Shown here: in pieces, positions 43,052-51,727 of the stretch
Position numbering within the stretch: the first letter of the stretch is position 1
How the letters are laid out: the number at the start of each line of letters is the position of its first letter
Assembly: GCF_900312975.1 (NCBI RefSeq)
Contig: NZ_LT990039.1
Location: 186,001 to 250,000 of the forward strand
Origin: Massilistercora timonensis
Lineage (GTDB): Bacteria; Bacillota; Clostridia; Lachnospirales; Lachnospiraceae
Reading direction: 5' to 3'
Length of the DNA: 64,000 nt
Translations under genes and position numbers: made by a program
Notes under the pieces: generated by a model
Told to the model about the DNA's origin: nothing
The model's database searches: none
Seen by the model: only the letters and a program-made list of their open reading frames with translations

Positions 43052-44488
43052 CTAAACCGTTCCATGTTTTTTCGCGGGGCGCTCCTCCCGTTTGGTAAAC
43101 AGCATCTCAAACGCGCCGATCACATATTTCCTGGTGTCCACCGGCTGGATAATGGTATCCACATAGCCTCTTGCCGCCGCAGAAAGGGGGCTGTCCTGAA
43201 GCGCCGCATACTCCGCCGCCTTCTCCTTCTGGGTCGCCGCGTCCCCATCGGCGTACATGATCTTCGCCGCCAGGGCAGGCTCCATCATACCGATCTGGGA
43301 GGATGGCCAGGCGTAGACCATATCCGCCCCTGTGGATTTGCTGTTCATCACCACATAGGCATTACCGAATGCCTTGCCGGTGATCACATTTACCTTGGGC
43401 ACCGTGGCCTCTGCAAATGCGCCGGCCAGGCGGGCCGCCGCCGCTGCCAGGTGTTTCTCGTCATAATCGGAAGCCTTGAATCCGGACACGTTGGTCAGGG
43501 TCAGCACCGGGATGTTGAAAGCATCGCAGAAACGGACGAAATCTGCTGCCTTCTGCGCTCCATTTGCAGACAGGGAGCCGTCAAACTCCTCCGCCACATT
43601 TGCCTCCTCATCGAAGACCTTCCACCGGTTGGCTACCGCGCCCACCGTCATGCCGTTCAGGCGGATGAACCCGGTGACCATATCTCTGGCAAATGCCTTC
43701 TTTGTCTCGAAGAACACGCCGCCATCCGAGATCTGGGAGAGCGCTACCGCGCCGTCGGCGGCCGCCCCTTCCATATTCTCACACAGACGGTTCAGATCGT
43801 CGGTGCACTCCTCATAGGAAACATCCTCTTCATTATTGCAGGGAAGCATGCCGATCAGCGTGCGGATCTCTGCAAGGATCTCTTCTTCTGTCCCCACACC
43901 GTCCACAAGGCCGGTGTTCTCGCTCTGGAACCCGGCGGAAGATGTGTCGCATTTCTCCACCCGGTTTCCGGGGATGGCGTTGGGAGAATTGACGAAGATC
44001 TTCCCCTGCTCCTCCATGAATGTAAAGTCCGTCAGCGCCGGGATCAGGGAAAGTCCCCCGCCGCAGGCCCCAAATACGGCTGTGATCTGGGGGATCACGC
44101 CGGAAGCCATGGCCTGGGTGCGGTACAGGCTTCCAAATGCCTCCAGGGCGTCTGTCCCTTCCTGGAGCCGTAAACCCGCGCAGTCGATAAATCCGATGAC
44201 CGGCGCTCCCATCTTCATGGCCATGTCATAGATGCGGGTGATCTTTTTCGCGTGCATCTCGCCGACCGCCCCGCCCAGGACGGAAGCGTCCTGGCTGTAC
44301 ACATAGACCAGGTTGCCGTCGATCACTCCGTAGCCTGTGATCACTCCGTCAGCCGGAGTTTTCTGTTCCTGCAGGTTGAAATCCGTGTTCCGCGCCGTCA
44401 CAGCGCCGCCGATCTCAACAAAGCTGCCTGCGTCCAGCAATGCGTTGATCCGCTTGCCGGCCGCCTGTTCTGTTGCCGTGTTGCCCAT
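43052..44488 (-). CDS. mmdA: Acyl-CoA carboxyltransferase (methylmalonyl-CoA decarboxylase alpha type)
   Basis: A 478-residue crotonase-fold carboxyltransferase: VYVYSQDASVLGGAVGEMHAKKI, GFIDCAGLRLQEG, GACGGGLSLIPALTDFTFM in the N-terminal half, then the C-terminal VLTLTNVSGFKASDYDE and GKAFGNAYVVMNSKSTGADMVYAWP. Relatives take carboxyl from methylmalonyl- or malonyl-CoA to biotin. It is somewhat shorter than classic MmdA (~510). It opens the cluster behind the promoter at 44551-44579 and with oadA gives the cluster both CoA-ester and oxoacid transferases. Confidence 0.9.
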   Translation of the reverse strand: MGNTATEQAAGKRINALLDAGSFVEIGGAVTARNTDFNLQEQKTPADGVITGYGVIDGNLVYVYSQDASVLGGAVGEMHAKKITRIYDMAMKMGAPVIGFIDCAGLRLQEGTDALEAFGSLYRTQAMASGVIPQITAVFGACGGGLSLIPALTDFTFMEEQGKIFVNSPNAIPGNRVEKCDTSSAGFQSENTGLVDGVGTEEEILAEIRTLIGMLPCNNEEDVSYEECTDDLNRLCENMEGAAADGAVALSQISDGGVFFETKKAFARDMVTGFIRLNGMTVGAVANRWKVFDEEANVAEEFDGSLSANGAQKAADFVRFCDAFNIPVLTLTNVSGFKASDYDEKHLAAAAARLAGAFAEATVPKVNVITGKAFGNAYVVMNSKSTGADMVYAWPSSQIGMMEPALAAKIMYADGDAATQKEKAAEYAALQDSPLSAAARGYVDTIIQPVDTRKYVIGAFEMLFTKREERPAKKHGTV

Positions 44489-44550
44489 ACTTAACCCTCC
44501 ATTTTCATGTATATTAGTTTCTTTTTTGTAACAAAATTTCCACCAATTAT

Positions 44551-44579
44551 ATTATATCCCCATTGCATGAATTCTGCAA
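44551..44579 (-). promoter_or_regulatory. Promoter of the mmdA-oadA operon
   Basis: Minus strand: -35 TTGCAG (44574-44579), 17-base spacer, perfect -10 TATAAT (44551-44556). Start near 44545, leader of about 55 bases before the mmdA ATG. Confidence 0.8.
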
Positions 44580-44612
44580 GAAAGACTGGTAATTTATTGA
44601 CAATATCACAAA

Positions 44613-44647
44613 CAGGGACGGAGGAAAATAAAACTCCCCCGTCCCTG
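44613..44647. repeat. Degenerate GGGACG palindrome after leuA
   Basis: CAGGGACGGAGG (from 44613) pairs with CCCCCGTCCCTG (to 44647) around AAAATAAAACT, with one mismatch. It starts six bases from the leuA-araC stop on the minus strand. It has the GGGACG stem start of the other three copies but a different loop. Confidence 0.7.
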
Positions 44648-44652
44648 ATGGA

Positions 44653-46644
44653 TTATTTCTGATTCCGGAACTGCATCGGCGTCATATTGTACGCCTTTTT
44701 GAAAAGTCTGTTGAAATGTTCCACATTCTGGTATCCCACTGACAGCGCGATATTCTCCACCGTCATATTGCTGCTCTTAAGAAGGGCTCTCGCCTTCTTC
44801 ATCCGGATCTTCTTCACAAACTCCCCGAAGGTCATGCCGGATTTCTCCTTAATGTACTTGGAGAGATAGGGCTTGGAGAGATAGAACTTCTTCGCCAGAT
44901 CCTCCAGCGTCACGTCAATATAGTTGGCCTGGATGTAGTTCATGATCTCGATCATCCGGGGATCCTTGCAGGCATCCGACTTGCCGATCTTCTCAATCTT
45001 GTTCACCGCCACCGTCAGGGCCTCAATAGAAGCCTTGATGATATCCGCGTCAATCCCCACGCCCCAGAAGGTCTTGCCCTGACAGATAATACCCACATAG
45101 GCCACCGCCTTGGAAGAAGATCCCTTGGACTGGGAGTGCTCCTCGTAGAAGGTCAGCTCGTAGCTGATGTTAAAGTACTGCTTGATGGCGTTGCTCACCG
45201 CGTCCAGACGTCCATTTCCCATAGCGGTGATGGTGTTGGTCTCGCCATTCTGGTTGATGGTGGCCTCCGCAATGATCCCGTCCGCCTGCTTGAAATGGCA
45301 TTCGTCGATGTGGAACACCGGCTTGGTGTTGATATAGTTGTCGGAGAAGATCTGGTATACCCACTCCGGCGTAAGCTCCTTGTGAGCCTTGTCGGATACG
45401 TCTTTCACCAGGTAACCTACCTCTTCTCTCATCTGCTGCGGCAGGTTGATGCCGTGGCTCTGCTTCAGGATGTAGTTTACGCCGCCCTTGCCGGACTGGC
45501 TGTTGATACGGATCACGTCGGAATCGTACCTGCGGCCCACATCCTGGGGATCGATGGGCAGGTAGGGAACCGTCCAGTTGTCGCACTTGTGCTCTTCTCT
45601 CCAGTTCATGCCCTTGGCGATGGCGTCCTGGTGAGAGCCGGAGAAGGCGGTAAATACCAGATCTCCTGCGTAAGGCTGGCGCTCGTACACCTGCATCCGG
45701 GTAAGACGCTCGTAGGTCTCCCGGATCTTCTGCATATTGGAGAAGTCCAGTCCCGGATCCACGCCGTGAGAGTACATGTTCATCCCCATGGTCACCACAT
45801 CCACGTTGCCGGTGCGCTCTCCATTTCCAAACAGGGTGCCCTCGATCCTCTGGGCCCCCGCCAGGATCCCAAGTTCCGCTGTGGCCACGCCGCAGCCCCG
45901 GTCATTGTGGGGATGGAGACAGAGGATCACATTGTCCCTGTATTGCAGATGTTTGTTCACATATTCCAGCTGGCAGGCGAACACATGGGGCATGGCGTTC
46001 TCCACCGTGGTGGGGATATTGATGATGGCCTTGTTGTCCGCCGTGGGCTTCCACACATCCAGCACCGCGTTGCACACGTCCACCGCATAGTCCACTTCCG
46101 TTCCCGGAAAGCTCTCCGGACTGTACTGGAAGGTAAAGTTGCCGTCCGTCTCAGAAGCCAGCTTCAGAAGAAGCTCTGCCCCGTCCACTGCGATCTTCTT
46201 GATCTCTTCCTTGCTCTTCTTAAATACCTGCTCTCTCTGAGCCACGGAAGTGGAATTGTAGAGATGTACCACCGCATGGGGCGCTCCCTTCACTGCCTCG
46301 AAGGTCTTCTTGATGATGTGCTCCCGGGCCTGGGTCAGAACCTGGACCGTCACGTCATCAGGGATCATATCTTTCTCGATCAGAGTCCGCATGAATTTAT
46401 ATTCAGTCTCGGAGGCCGCGGGGAATCCCACCTCGATCTCCTTGAATCCGATGTCAACCAGCATCTGGAAGAATTCCAGCTTCTCCTCCAGGCTCATAGG
46501 TTCGATCAGCGCCTGGTTCCCGTCTCGTAAGTCTACGCTGCACCAGATGGGCGGCTTGTCAATATAGTCTTTCTTCACCCAGTCATAGGTGATCTCCGGC
46601 GGCAGAAAATAGCCTCTCTCATACTTGCTGCAATTCTTCATCAT
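44653..46644 (-). CDS. leuA: 2-isopropylmalate synthase fused to an AraC-type DNA-binding domain
   Basis: The first ~555 residues are a complete fungal-type (LeuA2) 2-isopropylmalate synthase, which condenses 2-oxoisovalerate and acetyl-CoA in leucine synthesis: [16 protein letters not shown] near residue 37 with the metal aspartate, [19 protein letters not shown] with the metal histidines, GERTGNVD, and the LeuA regulatory domain around 440-550. The last 100 residues are a typical AraC/XylS double helix-turn-helix: [19 protein letters not shown], then [20 protein letters not shown] and the closing PMQFR. The frame is unbroken across the junction. Start ATG 46644, with a TTG two codons earlier as alternative. 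The 70-base leader is too short for a leucine T-box. Confidence 0.93.
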   Translation of the reverse strand: MMKNCSKYERGYFLPPEITYDWVKKDYIDKPPIWCSVDLRDGNQALIEPMSLEEKLEFFQMLVDIGFKEIEVGFPAASETEYKFMRTLIEKDMIPDDVTVQVLTQAREHIIKKTFEAVKGAPHAVVHLYNSTSVAQREQVFKKSKEEIKKIAVDGAELLLKLASETDGNFTFQYSPESFPGTEVDYAVDVCNAVLDVWKPTADNKAIINIPTTVENAMPHVFACQLEYVNKHLQYRDNVILCLHPHNDRGCGVATAELGILAGAQRIEGTLFGNGERTGNVDVVTMGMNMYSHGVDPGLDFSNMQKIRETYERLTRMQVYERQPYAGDLVFTAFSGSHQDAIAKGMNWREEHKCDNWTVPYLPIDPQDVGRRYDSDVIRINSQSGKGGVNYILKQSHGINLPQQMREEVGYLVKDVSDKAHKELTPEWVYQIFSDNYINTKPVFHIDECHFKQADGIIAEATINQNGETNTITAMGNGRLDAVSNAIKQYFNISYELTFYEEHSQSKGSSSKAVAYVGIICQGKTFWGVGIDADIIKASIEALTVAVNKIEKIGKSDACKDPRMIEIMNYIQANYIDVTLEDLAKKFYLSKPYLSKYIKEKSGMTFGEFVKKIRMKKARALLKSSNMTVENIALSVGYQNVEHFNRLFKKAYNMTPMQFRNQK

Positions 46645-46719
46645 TTTCAATACACTCCTCAGTAAATAATCATCAAGATTATTGTCTTTTTTTATACTCC
46701 CCTATCCTATCACAGGGGT

Positions 46720-46753
46720 AAAAAAAAAGGAAGTGACAATTTTAATCACTTCC
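46720..46753 (-). terminator. Symporter gene terminator
   Basis: Minus strand GGAAGTGA (from 46753) and TCACTTCC enclose nine bases, followed by a run of nine T. It lies 11 bases after the symporter stop and separates that gene from leuA. Confidence 0.92.
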
Positions 46754-46764
46754 CTTGATTATAT

Positions 46765-48297
46765 TTAATATCTGGTTTCCAAAGACCGCTTCTTGGTAAT
46801 GGTGACTTTTTCCTCGTAGCAACTGAACAGCTCATCCATCTTCTTCTGATCCGGCTTAGGCGTCACAAGGCTTACCACCGGCACAACCACAAGGCCGGCC
46901 ACCATGGCCACTGCCCCTGCGTTGATGGCGGATTCAATGAAGTGGAAGAACAGGTTGGACACCGTGATCCCCACTCCCGCGATAAAGCTGGCCCACACCG
47001 CTGCTTTGGTCACCCGCTTCCAGTACAGGCCGTAGAGGAAGGGGGCCAGGAAAGCGCCCGCCAGCGCGCCCCAAGAGATGCCCATCAGCTGGGCGATGAA
47101 GGTAGGCGGCTTGATGGCCAGCACCACCGACACAGTGATGAAGAATACGATCAGCACCTGCATGGTCCGCACCAGCTTCCTGTCATCCGCGTGCTTCAAC
47201 ACATTTCCCTTCAGGAAATCCAGGGTCAGGGTGGAGCTGGAGGTGAGCACCAGGGAGGCAAGGGTGGACATGGAGGCAGACAGCACCAGCACCACTACAA
47301 TGCCGATCAGCACGTCTGAGAGAGAGGACAGCATGTAGGGGATGATGCTGTCGAACACCACATTTCCGCTCTCGTCATAGATGGCCGCATTGTCAAAAAG
47401 CCGGGCGAATCCTCCCAGGAAATAGCAGCCCCCGGAGATCACCACCGCAAATATGGTGGAGATCACCGTTCCGGTATTGATGGATTTCTCGTCCCGGATG
47501 GCGTAGAACTTGCCGATCATCTGAGGCAGGCCCCAGGTTCCCAGGGACGTAAGGATCACCACTCCCAAAAGGTTCAGAGGGTCCGGGCCAAAGAAAGAAG
47601 TAAAGGCTCCCGGCTGTCCCAGAGTGATCTCCACATCACTGGGGATCTGCGCCATCTTCCCGATAGCCTCCAGGAATCCCCCCTGGCCGGACAGCACCGC
47701 CCATACCACCGCAACGATGCCCCCCAGCATGATGATCCCCTGGATGAAATCGTTGATAGCCGTGGCCATGTAACCGCCCAGGATCACGTAGATCCCGGTG
47801 AATACCGCCATGGCGATCACGCACCAGGCGTAAGGCACGTGGAAAGCCATCTCAAAGAGCCGGGACAGGCCGTTGTAGATAGAAGCTGTGTATGGCACCA
47901 GGAAGATAAATACAATGGCAGAAGCCGCCAGCTTCAGCGCCCTGCTGTCGTACCGCTCCCCGAAGAAATCCGGCATGGTCTTGGACCTTAAGTGCTGGGT
48001 CATGACCTTGGTGCGGCGGCCTAAGACCACCCAGGCCAGAAGGCTTCCGATCACCGCGTTGCCCAGGCCGATCCAGGTGGAAGAAAGGCCGTACTTCCAG
48101 CCAAACTGCCCTGCGTATCCCACGAACACCACCGCAGAGAAATACGAGGTCCCGTAGGCAAACGCCGTCAGCCAGGGACCTACCGAGCGGCCTCCCAGCA
48201 CGAATCCGTCCACACTCCTGGCATGGCGCCTGGCATAGAGCCCCACCGCCACCATCACCGCAAAAAACAAGATCAGCATCGTCAGTTTAATACCCAT
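46765..48297 (-). CDS. Sodium:solute symporter family protein
   Basis: This 510-residue protein of about 13 helices belongs to the SSS family: GLYARRHARSVDGFVLGGRSVGPWLTAFAYGTSYFSAVVF at the start (helix 1 region), then SAIVFIFLVPYTASIYNGL and VLILSA-like STLASLVLTSSSTLTLDFLKG with the Na+-site serines near residue 345. The PanF/PutP subgroups are closest; the substrate (pantothenate, proline or another acid) cannot be read from sequence. It lies upstream of leuA but ends with its own terminator. Confidence 0.88.
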   Translation of the reverse strand: MGIKLTMLILFFAVMVAVGLYARRHARSVDGFVLGGRSVGPWLTAFAYGTSYFSAVVFVGYAGQFGWKYGLSSTWIGLGNAVIGSLLAWVVLGRRTKVMTQHLRSKTMPDFFGERYDSRALKLAASAIVFIFLVPYTASIYNGLSRLFEMAFHVPYAWCVIAMAVFTGIYVILGGYMATAINDFIQGIIMLGGIVAVVWAVLSGQGGFLEAIGKMAQIPSDVEITLGQPGAFTSFFGPDPLNLLGVVILTSLGTWGLPQMIGKFYAIRDEKSINTGTVISTIFAVVISGGCYFLGGFARLFDNAAIYDESGNVVFDSIIPYMLSSLSDVLIGIVVVLVLSASMSTLASLVLTSSSTLTLDFLKGNVLKHADDRKLVRTMQVLIVFFITVSVVLAIKPPTFIAQLMGISWGALAGAFLAPFLYGLYWKRVTKAAVWASFIAGVGITVSNLFFHFIESAINAGAVAMVAGLVVVPVVSLVTPKPDQKKMDELFSCYEEKVTITKKRSLETRY

Positions 48298-48404
48298 GTT
48301 ATTCTCTCCTCATTCCTTAAGTCGTTTCCCGCTTTAAACCGTTGCGCTTTAAAGCATTGAAGTGTTTTTATCAAATGCAAGAATACCATATTTCCGGGGA
48401 TATG

Positions 48405-48450
48405 TCAATTGGGGACGTGGTATTTTTAAAAATACCACGTCCCCAATTGA
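48405..48450. repeat. Perfect 46-bp GGGACG palindrome with no spacer
   Basis: Arms of 23 bases (48405-48427 and 48428-48450) are exact reverse complements. The arm starts TCAATTGGGGACGTGG and ends TATTTTT. It sits 20 bases after the mgsA stop (minus strand) and about 107 bases upstream of the symporter start. The first 16 bases differ at two positions from the copy at 772-824. Confidence 0.9.
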
Positions 48451-48470
48451 AAAAACCCTGTCCCTTTTTA

Positions 48471-48947
48471 CTATTTCATCTTCTCCACCCGCTCCCGGAT
48501 GGTCTTGTCGAAATTCTCTACTCTTCTCTCATAAGGCTTCTCCATATACTCGGAGTGGAGCATGAAATCCGCCGTGGCCAGATTATTGGCGATGGGGATA
48601 TCGTACACCACCGCGATCCTGAGAAGCGCCTTCACATCCGGGTCGTGAGGCTGGGCCTCCAGCGGATCCCACAGGAAGATCATGAAATCGATCTGCCCTT
48701 CCACGATCTTGGCCCCGATCTGCTGGTCGCCGCCCAGAGGGCCGCTGCTGTAGCCCTTCACCGGCAGGCCGGTCCGCTCCGCGATCAGCCGGGAGGTGGT
48801 CCCGGTGCCGCACAGGAAATGGCTCTTAAGGATCTCCTTGTTCTTCTCGCACCAGTCCACCAACTCTTTCTTCTTGCCGTCATGGGCCACCAGCGCGATA
48901 TGCTTGGTCTTTCCGATCTCAAAGGTTACATAATTCTCATCCAACAT
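48471..48947 (-). CDS. mgsA: Methylglyoxal synthase
   Basis: MgsA turns dihydroxyacetone phosphate into methylglyoxal and phosphate, a bypass when phosphate is short. The 158-residue protein has IALVAHDGKKKELVDW near residue 18, GTTSRLIAERTGLPVKGYSSGPLGGDQQIGAKI (about 48-80) with the catalytic aspartate of GGDQQIG, and FLWDPLEAQPHDPDVKALLRIA. The ribosome site is GGAGG. It follows the beta-helix gene. Confidence 0.96.
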   Translation of the reverse strand: MLDENYVTFEIGKTKHIALVAHDGKKKELVDWCEKNKEILKSHFLCGTGTTSRLIAERTGLPVKGYSSGPLGGDQQIGAKIVEGQIDFMIFLWDPLEAQPHDPDVKALLRIAVVYDIPIANNLATADFMLHSEYMEKPYERRVENFDKTIRERVEKMK

Positions 48948-49001
48948 CCTGACTGCCTCCTTTTCTCCCTGACAATGCCAGATATCCCTGCCGCGGAAAG
49001 C

Positions 49002-49670
49002 CTACCGCTTCTCCACAACCTCTCCCTGCTTCTTATAGATACTCTCTGCGGGCACATAGCCTCTTACGCTGGACAGCGGGTAAATGTTGGTGTGCTTCCC
49101 TACCACGCTGCCCGGGTTCAGCACCGTTCCACAGCCTACTTCCACTTCGTCTCCCAGCATGGCGCCGAATTTCTTCAGCCCGGTCTCAATATTTTCCTCC
49201 GGCGTCTTTACCACCACCAGCTTCTTGTCCGACTTCACATTGGAAGTGATGGAGCCTGCTCCCATGTGAGCCTTGTAGCCCAGGATGGAATCTCCCACGT
49301 AATTGTAGTGGGGAACCTGCACTTTATTAAAGAGGATCACATTCTTAAGCTCCGTGGAATTCCCTACCACAGCTCCCTCTCCCACAATGGCATTGCCCCG
49401 GATGAATGCACACTGGCGCACCTCCGCGTTCTTGCCGATGATGGCCGGCCCATGGATATAAGCAGACTCAAACACGGTGGCGGACTTGGCGATCCACACA
49501 TCCTCCCCCACCTTGTCGTACTCCTCCGCAGGAAGGGTCTCTCCCAGCTCCTTGATAAAGGCGCCGATCTTAGGAAGCACCTCCCAGGGATAGGTCACCC
49601 CCTGGAAAATGTCCCTGGCAATGGTCTCCTCTAAGGTGTACAGCTGTGCAACGGTTAATTCTTTCATCAT
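49002..49670 (-). CDS. Left-handed beta-helix protein, GlmU C-terminal-like
   Basis: A 222-residue protein with hexapeptide-repeat coils from about residue 60 (VWIAKSATVFESAYIHGPAIIGKNAEVRQ, then AIVGEGAVVGNSTELKNVILF and MLGDEVEVGCGTVLNPGSVVG). The fold and the TNIYPLSSVRG end resemble the acyltransferase half of GlmU-type nucleotidyltransferases, without the uridylyltransferase half. It may be a sugar-nucleotide acyltransferase or non-catalytic. Its ATG overlaps the topB stop (ATGA), so translation is coupled to topB; the functional link is not obvious. Confidence 0.8.
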   Translation of the reverse strand: MMKELTVAQLYTLEETIARDIFQGVTYPWEVLPKIGAFIKELGETLPAEEYDKVGEDVWIAKSATVFESAYIHGPAIIGKNAEVRQCAFIRGNAIVGEGAVVGNSTELKNVILFNKVQVPHYNYVGDSILGYKAHMGAGSITSNVKSDKKLVVVKTPEENIETGLKKFGAMLGDEVEVGCGTVLNPGSVVGKHTNIYPLSSVRGYVPAESIYKKQGEVVEKR

Positions 49671-51706
49671 TTCTTCACTCCTGTCTTACTGGTTTTTGGA
49701 TTTCTGGTTTTATAAAATGCTGCGGCTTTGTCATAGCAGGCCCGCAGCTGGCTCTGGTTACTAAGGTCCTTCACCCCCTGGGTCCGGCTTACAATGAACC
49801 GGTCCAGCTTCTCCATATACTCCCCGGGCGTGATCTCCCCGTTGGCCACATAGGTAAGCCCCTTCTCCCAGCTGGCTGTCAGCTCCGGGTTCAGAAGCGA
49901 CCGGATGGAATGATCCACCACATCATAGATCATCTCCCCCATCATAGTGGGCATCACGATCTGGGTCTTCTTGTTCAGGGCCAGATACTTGTTGTTAAAA
50001 AGCTTCTTCAGGATCTCCCCACGGGTAGCGCTGGTGCCGATGCCACTGCCCTTGATCTGGGAGCGCAGCTCCTCGTCCTCGATAAGCTGTCCCGCGTTCT
50101 CCATGGCCAGGATCAGAGACCCGGAATTATACCGCTTGGGTGGGGAAGTCTTCCCCTCCCTGATCTCCAGCGCGGATACGGGTAGCGTCATACCCTTGCG
50201 GAGCGCCTGGATCTTCTCGAAGAACTCCCGGTCTGTATCCTTATCCCCGGCTTCTTCTCCGGCCTCCTCCCCAGCGCCCTTCTTCCCGCCCGGGATCCCG
50301 GCTACCTCCAGGTACCCTTCCTCTGCCAGCACCTTGAAGCTGGAGAAAAATTTCTCTCCCTTTCGCTCTGTCACTACCGACACCTTCTGATACACTGCCG
50401 GCGGATAGAAGATACTTAAGAACCGCCGCAGGATCAGGTCATACACCTTCCGGGAGATCTCCGGCAGCCGCTCCAGGCCCTTTAGCCCCTGCCCGGTGGG
50501 AATGATGGCGTAATGGTCGGTGATCTGGCTGTCATTCACATACCGGGTCCTGGCAAGGCCTTTGTGGCTCCCCATGGCGGCGATCCGGTTCAGATACGGC
50601 ACCGCAGGCGGGTACTGCATAAGCCCGTTGAGATTCTTGTGGATCTCCCGGGCCACTGCGGTAGAAAGCACCCGGGCGTCCGTCCTGGGGTAAGTGGTCA
50701 GCTTGCGCTCATACAGCTCCTGGACGATCCTAAGGGTCTCGTCAGGACTGATCTTAAACCTTCTGGAGCACTCGTTCTGCAGCTCCGCCAGGTTAAAAAG
50801 AAGGGGCGGATTCTTCTTCTCCTTCTTCTTCTCCATAGAGAGCACCTGGCAGGTGAAAGGCTCTGGCTCCTGAAGCCACCGGATCAGCTCTCTGGCCTTC
50901 TCCTCCTCCCGGAATCCATTCTCCTTATAGAGGTCCCGGGAACCCTGCCACCGTGAGCCCTCCACGGCCCGCCACTCGCCTTCGAAGCTGCTGCCCGGCT
51001 CCCCGATGGAAGCCACCACCCGATAGAAGGGCGTCTCCACGAATTCCCGGATCTCCCGCTCCCGGCGCACCACCATACCCAGCACGCAGGTCATCACCCG
51101 TCCCACAGAGATCACCGCATACCGGGTATGAAGATAATTGGAAATGCTGTTCCCGTACTTCAAGGTCAGCAGGCGGGAGAAATTGATCCCCATAAGATAA
51201 TCTTCCTTGGCCCGCAGATAAGCGGAGGCGGACAGGTTGTCATACTCACTCAGGTCCCTGGCCTCCCGGATGCCCCGCAGGATCTCCTCTTCCGTCTGGG
51301 AGTCGATCCAGACCCGCCGACGCTTCTTGCCGTGGACGCCTGCCTGTTGCTCCACCAGACGGTAAATGTATTCTCCCTCCCGTCCCGAGTCGGTGCACAC
51401 ATAAATGGTATCCACGTCCTCACGGTTCAAAAGGGAAGCCACGATCTCATACTGCTTCTTCACCGCCGGGATCACTTCATACCGGAACTTCTCCGGGATG
51501 AAGGGCAGCGTCTCCAGGCTCCACCGCTTAAGAGACGGGTCGTAAGCCTCCGGATAGCTCATGGTCACCAGGTGCCCCACGCACCAGGTGACCACAGCCT
51601 CCTCCCCCTCCAGGTACCCATCCTTACGCCGGGTCGAAAGCTTCAGCGCCTTGGCAAACTCCTGGGCCACACTGGGTTTCTCTGCAATATAGAGTGACTT
51701 CCCCAT
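49667..51706 (-). CDS. topB: DNA topoisomerase III (type IA)
   Basis: Type IA topoisomerase that unlinks single-stranded or precatenated DNA. The 679-residue product begins with the Toprim domain (SLYIAEKPSVAQEFAKAL; acidic VCTDSGREGEYIYRL near residue 104), has ISVGRVMTCVLGMV near 199, and the active-site tyrosine in LTTYPRTDARVLS, Y339. A central insert (about 465-505) is rich in K, G and E. The C-terminal half contains GIGTSATRGEILKKLFNN. No zinc-ribbon tail is seen. No conjugation genes are nearby, so it looks chromosomal rather than plasmid-borne. Confidence 0.95.
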   Translation of the reverse strand: MGKSLYIAEKPSVAQEFAKALKLSTRRKDGYLEGEEAVVTWCVGHLVTMSYPEAYDPSLKRWSLETLPFIPEKFRYEVIPAVKKQYEIVASLLNREDVDTIYVCTDSGREGEYIYRLVEQQAGVHGKKRRRVWIDSQTEEEILRGIREARDLSEYDNLSASAYLRAKEDYLMGINFSRLLTLKYGNSISNYLHTRYAVISVGRVMTCVLGMVVRREREIREFVETPFYRVVASIGEPGSSFEGEWRAVEGSRWQGSRDLYKENGFREEEKARELIRWLQEPEPFTCQVLSMEKKKEKKNPPLLFNLAELQNECSRRFKISPDETLRIVQELYERKLTTYPRTDARVLSTAVAREIHKNLNGLMQYPPAVPYLNRIAAMGSHKGLARTRYVNDSQITDHYAIIPTGQGLKGLERLPEISRKVYDLILRRFLSIFYPPAVYQKVSVVTERKGEKFFSSFKVLAEEGYLEVAGIPGGKKGAGEEAGEEAGDKDTDREFFEKIQALRKGMTLPVSALEIREGKTSPPKRYNSGSLILAMENAGQLIEDEELRSQIKGSGIGTSATRGEILKKLFNNKYLALNKKTQIVMPTMMGEMIYDVVDHSIRSLLNPELTASWEKGLTYVANGEITPGEYMEKLDRFIVSRTQGVKDLSNQSQLRACYDKAAAFYKTRNPKTSKTGVKK

Positions 51707-51727
51707 AAATAATTCCTGACTCCTTAT

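Noticed and set aside
46645-46719. Leucine T-box or leader peptide before leuA
   Set aside because: The gap is about 75 bases, too short for a T-box, and I see no leucine-rich leader frame.
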